Shown piece after piece: positions 13,301 to 28,100 of a stretch of DNA of 64,000 nucleotides. The notes beneath the pieces were generated by a model. That model ran no database searches. It saw nothing but the letters and a program-made list of their open reading frames with translations, and was not told the origin of the DNA. The stretch's first letter is position 1. Every line of letters starts with the position of its first letter. The translations under genes and the position numbers were made by a program. Source of the stretch: Sipunculus nudus (lineage: Eukaryota > Annelida > Sipuncula > Golfingiida > Sipunculidae); assembly GCA_026874595.1 (NCBI GenBank), contig CM049315.1, forward strand, positions 11,162,664 to 11,226,663, given 5' to 3'.

Positions 13301-15505
13301 GGTACAGTGCAATGAACTGATCATAGTTGATCGATACATGTTTCAATTACCAGATGCATTTCAAAAACAAGGTTACTTAAAAAACACTATAATAATTCAA
13401 GGGCGTAGGGTAAGGGGTGCGATGGGTGCGTTCGAATCTCCCCCCCCCCCCCCCCCTCCATTGGCTCCATGGACGATAATAAACTACGCGAAAAAAATTC
13501 AGGCATTTCATACATATGGGTACATGGCAGAGTTTAGTCCAAATGAATTTGCATTTAAATGCAAACCGGGAAAAAACTGTATTTGCATATGCATTTTAAT
13601 GCAATGCTGGTGTGATGAATTTGCATTTACATTTGCATTGGGAAAAAAATGATATGCATTTGCATTTTTATTTGCATTATAAGTATGAGTCAAATGGCAA
13701 ATGCAATTCTTTTTGAAAACATCAAAAGCTAAAGTGACTGTTTCATAATACAAGTTCAGCTAGAATATGTGTGGATATTCAGTTTTATAATCACCACCTA
13801 TAGTTAGTACCTTTTCTTAGTTACTTATTTTCCCGTAATAGTTGACAGCAGTAATAAAAATAGACACGTATATTACCTGTAGTTGTACCTGTATACATAT
13901 CTTGTTTGTTTTTGACAAACCTTGCCACTTCAGCTTGTTTGAATCACTCATGGCAATAGAGGTGCGGACCGGATCGCTTGGACCGGTCCGGTCCACAAAT
14001 TTGGGCTAGGTCGGACCGAACCGCTAACAAAAATACCGGACCGGTTATCCCTGGACCGGCCCGGTCCGGACCGCTATCCAAATTTTTTTCAAGTTTAAAC
14101 TAAACAGACGGCATTATGGATTTAGTTTCAGTCTATACAATTCTTTTCATGAACAAGGTGTAGGTACCGTATCGAGGAAAAACTCTTCAGTTACGTAAAC
14201 TGTATTTAAAGCAATGGCAGCTACAATAGTATAATTATGTACGTGAAAAATTTTATATTTTTTGTTCTCTGAGTAACAGTAAAGGGTCATTTTTTTATAA
14301 ACTCGTGATTGAAGTGATATGTTTGGCATTTAAATCATTGTCCCCTGATGAGTTGCACGATGCTGATGCTTTTCCACTGTATCACTGTGTAACAAGTTAT
14401 GATAACAATTTCTGTACTTTAAATACATTCAGTATATACTTATACTTATACTTATATATTAACCAATAACGTTATAATAATAAGTCATCTTTTTTTCAAA
14501 TCGCACTTAAACCATTACATTTCTATTTAGTTAATGCTAATGGATTTAACCCACAGCCATCCCCACCCAGAAAATTATTTTAATCAGCTTGCCCCACACT
14601 GCACAGTTTGGTTTTAAATTCTAACTACCATGCATGCCCCACGCAGTTCCACAAAATATTCCACTCATGTCATTAAAAAATCAAACCCAATGCACATCTT
14701 GCTATACCATATAGATAATAATATTACATTTAATGCATGGTTAGCTGTGTATGTGGTATTTGGTTTTGTTAAATATTTGAACAATATATGTAAATATGAT
14801 TACTTTTTAGAACTCTGTAGATTAAAAGCCCAATAAAAATACCATTATTTTCAATGAAAATTTAAATAAATGGACCGGACTAAATATGTGAAAACATTAG
14901 AATACAGTTGCATTTGCATTCACATGCAATGACAGACAGAGCATTTGCACTTGCATTTGCATTCTAAAATATGACCTAACTATAATACTATATAACCTAA
15001 CTTTGGTACATGGTGTTAGATATTTCGTACTACTGTTTTTAAAATACGTACATATAACTAGAGGATTATCGGCGTATTTTTTCAGGTAGGCCTGTATACA
15101 TTTTGTTAAATTTTGCATCATAATCCCTAATGGAGAAAGTCATAATCAAGAAAACGGTTGCCTCTTTCTAAAACCTTACACCAAACGGGTTGACCCTTTA
15201 TCCGGTATCAACTGTCTGACGCCAAGACCAGGTTATGTATTATATAAAGTCGACGATGCCTGACCGAGGGTGCAGTTCATTTCGAAATATGTTTTCAAAC
15301 AGTACATTCAAAGGACCAATTGCATGCTAGATTGTCGCTGTATACGTTTCTTATAAACGGACATGATTTCCGTATTCATAACAAGTGACAGGTCCGAGGA
15401 AGTGGTGTTCTAATTTTTTTTCCACGAGCAAAAGTATCCGTATCTTAATGGTAAAGACAAGATTTTATATCAGCAGAAAAGCACTTACCCAGAGGACCAA
15501 TAAAG

Positions 15506-15575
<70 letters not shown>

Positions 15576-16815
15576 GAGGAATAACATATTTGACTGAGTT
15601 ACGAATCCTCAGTGTGTATACATCTAACGCACCTCCACGTTCCAAGACCACGCTTCGCCTTTGTAATTCCATATAAAAATATGAAAAATGGCTTGTATGC
15701 ATTCATTAGGCAGCACACAATGAGCTATATTGATTTGCCTTACATAATACTGGACCAGTCTCATAAAGAACAAGATCAGGCTTATGTAAAGCAGGACCAG
15801 TCTCGCGTAATACTACACCTGATTCAGATAATGTGACCATTATCAAGATAAGACCAGTCCTTTGAAATCCTGGATAAGTCTCAGGTAATACTCGGCCAGT
15901 CTCTTAAATTGCTGGGCCAGCCTTAAGAATACAGGGCCAGTCTCACGTAACGCAAGATCTGGTTAATAGGACCAGCCTCATGGAATGCAACACCAGTCTG
16001 ACGTAATGATGGACTAGTGAATCCATCTTAAGTAGTACAGTGTCGGTCTCACGTAATGCACGGCTAGTCCTCCGTAATGCTTGGCTAGTCACGTACTGCT
16101 TGGTCAGTCGCGTGTTAAGCATAATCATTCTCACATAAGACAGGTCAAGTCTTACGTAATCCAGACATAGTCTCACGTCACACAGTAACAGTCTCACACA
16201 ATACGTGGTCAGTCTCACGTAGTTAAGGGCCAGCCTCACGTAATACACGACTAGTCTCGCATATAATGGTTTGTCAGTCTCACGGGATTCATGACAAATG
16301 TGGTGTGACGCTTGGTCAGAAAACCACGATCATGTGATGTGTAATGCAGGGATTATAGGGTCGAAGCTCAAAAACATTTACATTGATGTACTTTGTACCT
16401 AGTTAGGTCTGTTTTTAATGTGGTTGCCTTTGTGTCATACTTTGGTTATAAATTTCAGATTATTTTTTAATGCCATATACTATAATGCAAAAGAGCCAAT
16501 GATGAAAGTCATAATGTGTGTCACTGGTTAGATATAAGGAGCACGTGACTCTGAGAAGGAAAGATAACAGCCCTAGCTACTGTGATGTCTCCCTCCCAGG
16601 ATACGTGCGCCGAATGTATGCTCTAAGAATGTTAGGAAATCATGGAGACCAGGGCATTCATAGGTTAACACAAAGGGACAATCCATTGAATTTTGAGCTA
16701 ACCAATATTACTATGATATGTTTTTTATTCAAAGGTTCCTTTCTATTGTGGCCAGGGGCGTCAATTTAGGTGTGGATATGGGGTATATACCCCCCCCCCC
16801 CACTTTTCAGAGAAT

Positions 16816-16863
<48 letters not shown>

Positions 16864-16991
16864 AAATGAAATATAGATTTGAATAGAATATAGACAGGCT
16901 CCATTTATGAGTTTACTGTGAAAATTATATTGAAATATATTTGAATTGTGATTAAGTATATATACGTTTGAAATGTGTCATACAGGCGCCA

Positions 16992-17028
<37 letters not shown>

Positions 17029-20000
17029 GGGGTGTGTCAGCCGGTCATCCCCCCCCCCAGGCACCCTGGAAGAAAAAAATGGCGCCACTGATTGTGACAC
17101 ACGGTTGTTGTCTGATCCCTGTCAAAGCCCTGAGGTAACCAGTGAATGGAGATTTTGAAATGTGACAAATATTTCCTGTGTTTCTGTATATATTGATTAT
17201 GATCCTGGTGGAGGCTGTTATGGTCTCTGACTACTCTTTAGTTATTGTATTAGTTCATCAATAATCATCAATCGATATACTGAAACTCATGTCGACTGGC
17301 ATTGAAAGCCTTAAAAGAAGTTTTATAATCGGACGGCTCAGTGAAATCTTAAATGCTTCAGTGCTTTTATGAGAATGGTGTCAAATAGGCCCTTTGGTCA
17401 TATTTATCGGAATATTTACGTTCTCTTGGAAAGCATGTTATCATTATTCAAGTATATTCGGTCAAGTATTAACAGGAGGAGGGGGGTCCATTAATAAATT
17501 TAGGAAGACAAGGCACAAAAATACCAGGGATTGCCCACAAACGCACCACCAAGCCTGCAGTTCACCACTTATTCCGAACTTACTAGGAGAATTAGTATAT
17601 GCTTTTCCTGGTTTCTAGACAAATCATGCAGACACATTTAAAGAGACAACATGTCATCTGTCAATCCTGGCAAGGTAACTGTTAAGTAAGGGTTTCTGCA
17701 GGTATTAGCCGGACAGGTGATTCCGTTTACTCAGGCTTATGAGTGACGGTTGTGTTGTAATTACGTCCCAGCCGGCATCGATTAGCCAGACAGCCAGAAG
17801 GTCCAGGCTGGTCCGCTCTGACTGTCACGTGACCGGGGATTAAGCCGGTCCACGGCTGTCAGGGCTGATTAAAGCCTCACTGAGCCCGAATTAGCGGCCC
17901 CAGTGCCCTGAACAATGTTTGTGTCCTAAGCAGTATGACAAGGGGTCTCAACAAGGATTACACATTCAACGGCAAGATTGGATCGTATACGTTATAAATG
18001 CACTGCTGGATACGTAAAATACAATGCCATACCAGGCAGAAACCACCGGTTTGTGCTACGGCAGACTTAACTCACAGCTGCATTACACTGTTACTTTTCA
18101 GTGATCAGAATTTCGCTTTCCGATGCAAATGGGTCTGTGTTATTCTTCCTTTAATATCCTGCTAATAGAAATGCTGCTGAAAGCTTAAATTTGAACTTTG
18201 TAGAGAGTGTATGCGAGTTGAATGGACTAGAAGCAATGGACGTAAACGTGGGATGGGATTTGCGACAGAAGGTGGGATATCAGTCCTTTAAAAAACTGAA
18301 GGCCTTAAGTATGACGTCTTTATTACTGTTTCGGACGTTGTGAGAAAGAAATAAAGAAAGTTTCACGATAATATGCTGAAACGAGTTGCATTTGTTCCAA
18401 CTATAGTCCATCGACGGGCGAAGCTGTTTTCTTCTAATAATATACTTTTACATGATATCACTTCGGTGTTAAGGTAACAAATCAGTTAAATGACTAGGAT
18501 CAGCATCTGTACATAACGGTTGGTACTTGTTATCCATGACCAGCTACCTGAAATCCTCGCCTGATACTTACCGGATTGTTTTGCCACAAAGCACAGGTTA
18601 TAAAGCATATGAAGGACGAAGACTTTGAAAGATATTGTCGTAATGGTGTGTTGCAAAGAAGGATTATAGCGAGCTTTCTTTTCAAATCAACGCCGGCACC
18701 CGTAAGTAGCTTGTGCGGACATTGCACGGTTAATCCTTCCTTGATCCTGGGACCATCTATCCAGGATTATATGAAGGGGAATCACTGATTTTGTCATAAT
18801 ACTGATTACAGGGACAACAAAGTATTATGAGCGATAAGTTGCAACTGTCGGTGGGCAACGGGGATCGTGTGACGATGTATCCTAATTCATTGACGCCATC
18901 TTTGTTGAGCAGAGACGAGTTATGTTTGTTTGTCTTATTATTTATCACAGATCAATATTAATGATAAATGTTTGGGATTCAGTACACAAAGCGGAGAAGG
19001 GTAGGATCCACGTTGCCAGTCAATAAACGGTGTTTTGTGCGCATAAAATTTTTGTCATGGTACGTTGGAAAATGCAGACGCCATATATGACATAATCATA
19101 TGATTTTTGGGTTTAATGAAAGCACATCACTGAAGGATATTGCAGAATACTTTATACAAGACTGGCAAGACAAAATCCTCTATATGTATTGAAGAACGCA
19201 GAAATATGGAGTCAAATTTATCAGCCAGGACGCTACGTCCCCCAGACTTTCAGCGACTGACAACCGGGAATTCGGATGATGGACGGCAGAGAAACCCACG
19301 ATTCTTGAGAACGCCATCCACTCTACATAGCCATATGAAATTTATTCCTAGAAGTTGCACATTTGCTGCAGAATCTATCGGAAAGACACAGTGGACAGTG
19401 GTTAGAGGGGTTCTGGCTATCAGCAGAATAAAAACGCAAAGTCATTGTGACAATGGCGGGCCCGCTTTCAGGAAGTCGTCAAGAAATAAGGGAAGTTCAG
19501 AAAAACTGCCTAGAGGGTCATCAAACAGAAGACTCTCAGTCTACAACATCACGCCGGAAAATCACGTCCGAGAGGGATTTAATGTAGGTATAGGTGTAAA
19601 GGTTTACAAGTACAGATTTGGGTAAATAGGTATTTTCGAGAGGATGTGTGTATGACTAGTCCGTTGTATGACGTTCAAGAACAGTATATTTAACCATTCT
19701 TTTTTCTATTCATTTAACACGTACATTAAACATTTCGAATGTGGTGGCGGATACACACTCACCCATACATGCATTATAACCTGATAGACTTTGAACCTGC
19801 CAGAGCACAGCTGCTGTCATAATAGAGTATGTTTTAATATCAAGGTACTTCAGGTCCGAACGCTTTTCAAAGGTGACATTTACCGAAATACTAATTATTC
19901 TAATCCATACTTCAGCTTATGTTCATTATTGCTGGTGTTCCACTAGGGACTTTATTGTCACGTTCTGTCGTCTTGTGCTTATAATTAGTTTAATTAGAGG

Positions 20001-22088
20001 TTTTTCTTCTGAATTTATCCACGTTTACCACATAATTTAGAGCAAAGGTATATGCATCAGCGTCCTCCAAACCCTCATGGGGTTGTATGCTCAGTCGCCC
20101 CAAGCATATAGTCTATTATTCAGTAATAATAATAATAATAGTTAAATTAATAATAAAGCCAAGTTCATCATACCGAAGAACGCAACATGCTGTGCCCGTA
20201 GGACGTTTTAAACGTTTAACTTTTGGAAAAATGACACAATTGCTTATACAAATTATATGGTCAATATGCATTTTTTGCCCGGGACCAGAAACAAGATGAT
20301 ATATTTACTGCTTTTTGCTTTGCAGAGGTTACGGATGACTTGACTTAAGAGAAAAACATATAAATTAAATCAAGTCAAATATATTGAAATTATTCCGTTT
20401 AAAATCCATCTGAGAGTTGGGCAAATATTCTGTCTTCTGGCACTTAAATATAATCCCTGCAGTATTTACAGAAAGAGTATGGATCTGGAACAAAAATTAT
20501 TTTCGAAGAAATCTGTTTTAGTGACGTCAAGTATCTAAGGTTAATATTAATTCTATTATAATTGTTATAAGGTGAAAATAACAGTCACATTATCCATATA
20601 AGGTGAAAATAACATAGTCATAATATCCATATAAGGTAAAAATAACATAGTCACAAAATCCATATAAGTTAAAACAACAGAGTCACAAGATCTATACAAG
20701 GTGAAAACAACATAGTCACAATATCTATATATAAGGTGAAAACAGCATAGTCACAACAACCATAAAAGATGGAAATAACATAGTCGCAATATCCACATAA
20801 AGTGAAAATAACATAGTCACAATATCTATAAAAGGAGAAAATAACAGTCACAATTAATATACATATAAAGTGAAAATAACATAGTCACTTTATCTATAAA
20901 AGGTGAAAATAACAAAGTCACAATATCCATATAAAGTGAAAATACCATAGTCACAATATCCATATATACACTTACACCCTGGAAGGGTTGATGTGTGAGC
21001 TTGCTTTCGCCTTATTAACATTGAATTAAAATGAGCTTGTTGGTTTTGGGATATACCTCCAACTCCTGAACCCTGCTTGTCCGCTCGTTTTTACGTACTC
21101 TGTCATTGAACACAAACCAGTCTGTACGAGCGAGCATTTTCTGTATCTATAATAACATATATACGAGTTGTAAATAATCATTAACACGTATACGTCATTA
21201 TTTCAAATCATGCTCTTTAAATCATATCCTTTTGTCAGAAGTATAACAGGTTGATAGCATTACTTCAGTGAGAACAAAAGGTAGTTATATGACCACATTA
21301 CAGACGCCTACACAAAAGGACTTATTACCAGAATAACACATAAAAAGGTCCTCATTGGCAGGAGCGTTTGTTTGCTCCAGTCTATGTATATGTTACTAAT
21401 TAGGTTTGGGCAATAAGAATAGTATATATCAAAGAACTTAAACCGTATATGAGATTAAAACCAACTGCATGGGAAGGAATCGATTGGTTTTCATTTAAGT
21501 TATATGCTTTTGTCACTGGTCAGAATAAAAAATGTTGTAAAACGTTAACACTCTGTTATTCACAAATTAATATTATACATTAAACACCGTATGCACAATC
21601 CGACAATAACAAAGTATGTCTTAATTATTGGCTTATTACATGTATATTTAACTGAATGGCAATGTAAACGTTTACTCTGTCAAGATATAGACAGGTGTAC
21701 ATTTCTTACTTCTTCCAAATTATACATTCTGGTTATATTCCATTGAGCACGTGATGGTCTTTTAACTGTAGATATCGACCTTAAAACACGAATATAAGAT
21801 CTTATTTTATTTCAGGCAAGAGAGCGTTTCCGTAAGGCAATCAGACTGGTACAACACGCCCTCAAGTGGTTGTCAAACATCGCGAAAAAGTAAGAGTTTC
21901 AAACAGGATTTAACTCCAATTGATTTGCTCTGATTTCTAATAAATAAAACCCCCGTCTAACAGAAACCCAGTTTCACCACCTTTCTCAGCCCCTTCTAAA
22001 TACTTGCATGGTGGTCTATAATAAATGTTCTCACGATTGGTGTCACGATCTCTGTCTGTTTCTCTTTATTTATCTTTCTCTCTCTCTC

Positions 22089-22134
<46 letters not shown>

Positions 22135-25100
22135 ATATATATATATTGTATATATTCATAGTGTAGAACCTCTCCTTGCGGGCACCTTCATAAAGTGGGC
22201 ACCTCTACACGATGAGCGGTTTTTGATAGTCCTATTTTTCTTATTATTATTATTAACTACCTCCATTTAGTGGGGCACCTCTATAAAGTGGGCAGTTTGA
22301 CCAAGTCCCAAGGTAACACACGTAATTATTGTCAGAACATGCTTGGAATTAGCACACACTATTCTCTTAAAATTTCAGTGTGCACTTAATTATGTAAATC
22401 TACCATTTTCAAGATCCTCGATATCGGATAGTATAGGTATATATTGTATATCAAATATATAATGAATTGTCCAGATCTGAGGGCGACGAGCAGATGATGT
22501 CAACGTTCACAGACATGGTCACGTCCAACGCCAAGGACGAGGAACTCACGTTTGACCCCTCATATTTCAAGGCCAAGAAAGAGGTCAGTGCGCATGAGAA
22601 TTTTGCTTTTCTTGTTTAATATTATCGCAGATAAAAAAAAACTTCATTCCATCAAGTTCATGAATGGGATATTCTGTTCTGAGAATTTTGAAAATGATTG
22701 CATGTTTAAAGTACAATTAACTATAGAGAACTATAATTATACACTTTAAGGTGAAAACAAATTAAAAAAATATATATCTGAACAATATTAATGTATCATA
22801 AAATATGGTTTATTCATATTAAGATTTAAATTTTACGACCATTCTTTTTTCAATAAGTAGTCAATAAATGTCCAATCAAATTTTGTTTTATACAGATTAA
22901 TATAAGTCAAGAGGTGCAGTATATACTCAGTATACCTCCCGTGGACAGGACGCAGGACCAGCTACAGACGGTGAGTCACGTTATCAAGATTTTTTTCCCC
23001 TAGTCTGAAATTGTATGCTATACATGTTTTTTTCATCTTCAGTCATTTATAGCATTTAAGTGTTTCATACCCTCGGCTTAAAAAGACATATTTTCGATGT
23101 AAAATTATGATAACGATCAGTCCATATATACATATATTTGGACTAATCTGAAGCCGTAAAATTATCACATTAATGTTTTAAACTTATCGTATAATATATA
23201 TTATATATCGTACTATATACTAATTATAATGTATCATATATGACACTAGCTCCTATGATTACCCAGTCAACAAAATAGCGTCCTTATGTATGGGCTGTCC
23301 TAATGGAACATGTCTATAAAACACAAAATTGTTAAAAAAAATATTATTTGGAGCACTTTATCGAATGTTTGTCTTCCGTCCTCAGTATGTTATACATAAC
23401 TTCAGGCATTGTACGGACTCCAACATCTGCGGTCGTTCGCGGAGTATCCACTTCACATGCAGGAGAAACTCTGTCGGGTGGCGTGGTTCGAAAAGTAAGT
23501 CACTCAAACACAACACCCAGCAAAATGGTCACATTTGTCATAAACATAGTTCATCCGCCCAGTGGTCTTGTCTCAGTTGGTTGTGACAGATACGGAACCG
23601 TATGCGTAGCTCACATAATGGACAATCGTTTGCAAGAATACTGGTTTTGACATTCAACTGTCAGTAAAGCGTGCAAATTAATTTTGTCACTTTTATTGAT
23701 AATAGGGTCATATATAAGGTTTTATATATATATATATAGCAGATTAAGTCGCATATATTTATTCAGCATTTAGATAACATATAGAGACGCTGCTTATTTT
23801 GAAAAGCTATCACACACACACAAATATGTGTGTGTGAAAGTTTTTTTTACTTTTAATGTCCAACATTTGTAAAAACTTTTGTTTCTTTCCTTTACGAGGT
23901 TAATTATAAGCTTATCTGACTGTAAACCATGATCATGTGATCATTTCATGCAAAATATGACATTTCCATGTATTATATTTCCAGAGTGCCACCAAAACGA
24001 GTTATCATCAGGCAGGGGCACATAGCAGAAAATTTCTACTTTATTTTATCCGGATCTGGTGAGCGCGACCTGTCGACAAACATATTATACCCCTTCATTG
24101 AAACGCCATTGCTTCGAAAACGCTTACGTGGAATACCATATATGTATCGACGTTATTGTTTCTTAATAGTTTTGTAAATTAAAATAGTCCAGAGCGCTTG
24201 TGTCAAGCCTATGTGAATTTTGTCGGTCATTTCGACTTAGACTCGCAAAGTTTAATGAAAACCATATGGTGTCATATACTGTATACAATATAATCATTTG
24301 ATGATGTGAGCTGCTATAATGTCTATGCTAAATTTATATCATCGGTAAATAAACACTTTTTTTAGACAAAAAAAATATGATACGTATATCACCGAATGGA
24401 CTGTGGCTTCACAGGAAGACATTAATTTTAAAACAATAATTGACTGAATTTTTTTTTCATCATACCTCTCAAGGAATTTTTCATAAAATACATAATACCA
24501 TTCATCTCTTACAGCGGTGGTGAAAATACTGGAAAAGAATCCCAAAACCGGTGAAACGCACCAGCGGATGGCTACCATTATGAGGAAGGGGATGAGCTTC
24601 GGGGTCAGTACGAGATGTGTGACCATCATAACAGTCAGCACTGACGGAGCGCTTACATTTATTATCATTATTTTCCCGCCAAAACTCACTTGATGCTTTG
24701 ATGCTCCTGTTTGGCGATATAACGTGGTTTCAATTTCAAGAGTTGAAGAACGGTAGCACCAACCGTACGGTATTTTAAGGAGAATACACATATTATATAT
24801 AACATAACTAATATGTGAATAGGTCCCTGTCCCTCCACCTTTATCAGGAATGTTTGCATTACAGGAACTTGCTCTTCTTCATCACTCTAAGCGGACAGCC
24901 ACCGTGGTCAGTCAGGACACTGTCCAGCTGCTGACCATCGGACGAGACGACTTCTTTGATATATTCATGAGCGGTCAGGGTCCGGGAGAAATACCCGAGC
25001 ATATCAAATTTATAAGGTACGTATGAGAAAAAACCGAGCTTATAAAATGTATAAGTTATATGCATATCTGAGTTTTGGAATGTTCTCTCGAAAAAGGACA

Positions 25101-28100
25101 AGTTGTTCAACGGGTGTTGTATGTTACTGTACCTGTATGGTAGCATATCTTTTTCCAAACTTAGAACATGGAAGACTGACTCAGTGAGGATCCATGTAAG
25201 GAAACCGGACCGGATTAATGATACCATTTAATCGAACTGACGTAACATGTGCATTTCACTTCATTATAAATTTAGAAATTTAGAATATTTTTTTTTTTTT
25301 TTTTTTTGTTAACAGTTTTGCGTGATCTGTACGGTGTTTTATTAATTACAGTACACTGGATTTTATGCAAGAGTGGCCGATAGAGAAGCTGGTTGAACAT
25401 CCGGAGCAGTGCCTTTTCCACTTCTTCAAGTAGGTCATCTCTGATTGACATAGTTTATTTTAATTAAATTACCTCTGTTGTAAAATAATATGCTCGGCTC
25501 TGAACACGCCGAGCTGAATTATGTTTTATCGGCGGGACAGTTTTTTGATGGAACTGGATAATTTCCGCATGCTGATTGTCTTAGATACGATGAAGATCAA
25601 CTGATTAGCTTTATGTGGTTATCTGATTTTTAAAGAAAATATTCCTTTTTTAAGGAAAACAGGCTAAAATCTGGCTTGTAGAGGGAAAAAGAGGAAGGGG
25701 ACCAAAACGGAACCCCGCCTACCTTTACTTTGCAAGGAATAAATTTCTGCGGGAATGCTGCCCTGGGGTGCAATGATGTGCTATCACGAACGAATATCCA
25801 TAAATAAACACATAAAAATAGATGTAATTGGACTTGTTTTATTGATACAATATCAGCCAAATCCCACTGGAATAAGAATTAATGAATCTCCATATCTCAT
25901 GTGTCATATAGAATTCACTAATTATAACCAATAAAAAGGTAGAGGTAACATTGTCTAAACGATAAATACTGTAATTAAAAAATCCATACATTTTAAATGA
26001 AGAGACTGTTAAGCATATGAATTGTGAAATAACAATTGTGTGACCGAATGAATCATTGTTATACTTCTATAATGCACCCTAAGCATCATTAATGGTAATG
26101 TAACGGTGATCATCAATGTTATTTGGGTGTAAAATATTCCCCCTTATTCTCCCTGGACTGGCATGATTCATTTTTGAATTTTCCTGGATACATTTTTTTT
26201 ATGATGGCACAATGGGCGATCGTTGCGCTGCTGTTTCGATATTTAATAGTGACACGGGCAGCTGGCACGCACGAGGTTAGCTGACCTGGCTGCCCAGGAG
26301 AGTGATATCCCCGTTTATTTGGCGATAAATGCGCGGCGAGCGTCATTTGCAGGATAATGTCGTTATTTGGGGCCCTGTTAACCAGGGCCCTCGGCGGTAA
26401 GCCATCGCTAATTCAGCAGCATTTTCTAAAAAAATTTTGGTTTCAATGTTCAGGAAAACTGACGCACGTCAGGGCATAATCCTGAACCGATTTGACTCGG
26501 TACTGAAACGCCATCCTCTGACGCACGTAGGTAATTGCCTAAAATTTAATCGTCTGTATGACCGCTCTGGTCACATGACCAACCCACTCCTGACCACCAA
26601 TCAGAAACGACCTCGCCATTCACATGACCACGTTTGTTTCACGTTTGTTAAATTGGTTTTAGTGTATGGAAGAAGTTGGAAGCATCACAGGCACTTGAAT
26701 TGCTATTAGTGTAGATTTCGATTAAATGTTACTTTTCTGGGTCATTACCTTATAACTATTACTTATCTGACATTTTCCTAGCATTTTTTGCACTATATGG
26801 TCCATCTCTTTATTATTTACTCAATATTTGAGATAGGCAGGCAAAAAGCACATACGGTAACTTCCATTAGGTTTTTGCACAAGAATATGTAATTTAAATC
26901 ACTGACTTTCTCGTCAACAATGTAAGAACCAAATTACCTAGCTTGCAGAGGTCTGCCAGGGATGGGAAATAAGGCAGGGACCTTTTCACAAGGCTCAAAC
27001 GTCCTACATACAGTGTGCTCGTCATACTTTGTTTTCATTTTACTTTGTGCAGATTTTAGATTTGACTTTGCAATCTCACAAGCATTGTGTAATTTAGTGC
27101 GAAAGTCTGAGACATACTGAAGTAAACTAAGAGAATCAGGATTTTCACACAAGAGTTTTTCTTTAAGCAGTTTCAATGGACCTCGAACAAAAACCCACTG
27201 AGATAAATCCTGTAAACAATGTACTGTAAACAATATGTAATCTTTTAAACAATGTATGATAAAACAATGTGTTCAGGTAAAGGCCTAATAAATTGTCAAA
27301 ACTATTAAGCATCCCAGACGAGCCCACAATTTTATGTTACGGAACCTAATATTAACAGATCACGTATGCGTGTTGAACACAAAATTTTGTAATGGAGATA
27401 AAAAAATCAGATTCTGTAACACTAGGCAGCGTGAAATGTCTAGGGGAATGAATGAAGAAGTCCGTGTTTTTTTGTTAACAAATAACCATAATTTATTCTT
27501 AAAACAACCCTAACATTACAATACACTAAATCAATACAATTAAACAGTATAACAGCGGTATAACAACTAATCAATACAATTACACAGTAAAATAAATGAT
27601 GTGCACAATACCTGGATACCACCACCGTCACAACGATAAGTTCTTCAATTATATACTCTCGGAGAATGACAGTCCAGTGTAAAGTTCTTTTAACAATCCA
27701 GAAAGTAAACTGAAGTCCAAACAAGACTCATCACAAAATCCAGGAGAAAGTCTGAAGAAAATCTATAATTGCCGCACTCATCGGATAAGGTCCGAGAAAC
27801 TGACACACACGCTTCTGCGTCCGCTGGAATCTTCTCTGCTCTCTCTCTCTCTCTCTCTCGGCTCTAAAACACAGCCCTTTTATATACCTTTTCACCTCAA
27901 GCCGAGAAGCTTCTATTTCTCGAACATTCGAAGAATAATACATTATACACGGTAAGCACGCGTTACAGGAATCATCTAGAAAAACATCGCTGTGTCTCTA
28001 CACACCATGGTGTACACGTGAGCTCGCCCCAAGCTAGCATGACAACAAGAGTTCAACCAGTACGGATTAAACCGAGAATGTAACAAGCGGTCAGGCAAGA

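Larger units (their letters stand above)
9946..18596. other. Intron 2, repeat-rich
   Basis: An 8.65-kb intron. It holds two GA microsatellites, the 40-bp minisatellite, a GGACCGG/TTTGCAT dispersed repeat, a long TA run (15507-15563), a degenerate 22-bp array, a hAT-type miniature element and a GC-richer complex stretch at 17640-17930. Confidence 0.6.

Noticed and set aside
19146-19583. Reading this block as an independent single-exon gene
   Set aside because: It has a clean acceptor and donor, is phase 0 at both ends and fits between neighbouring phase-0 exons, so an internal exon is the simpler explanation.
23329-23650. Two overlapping open frames around CNBD2-like exon 8
   Set aside because: They are other-frame readings of exon 8 and its flanking introns; the phase-compatible frame gives the conserved CNBD2 sequence.
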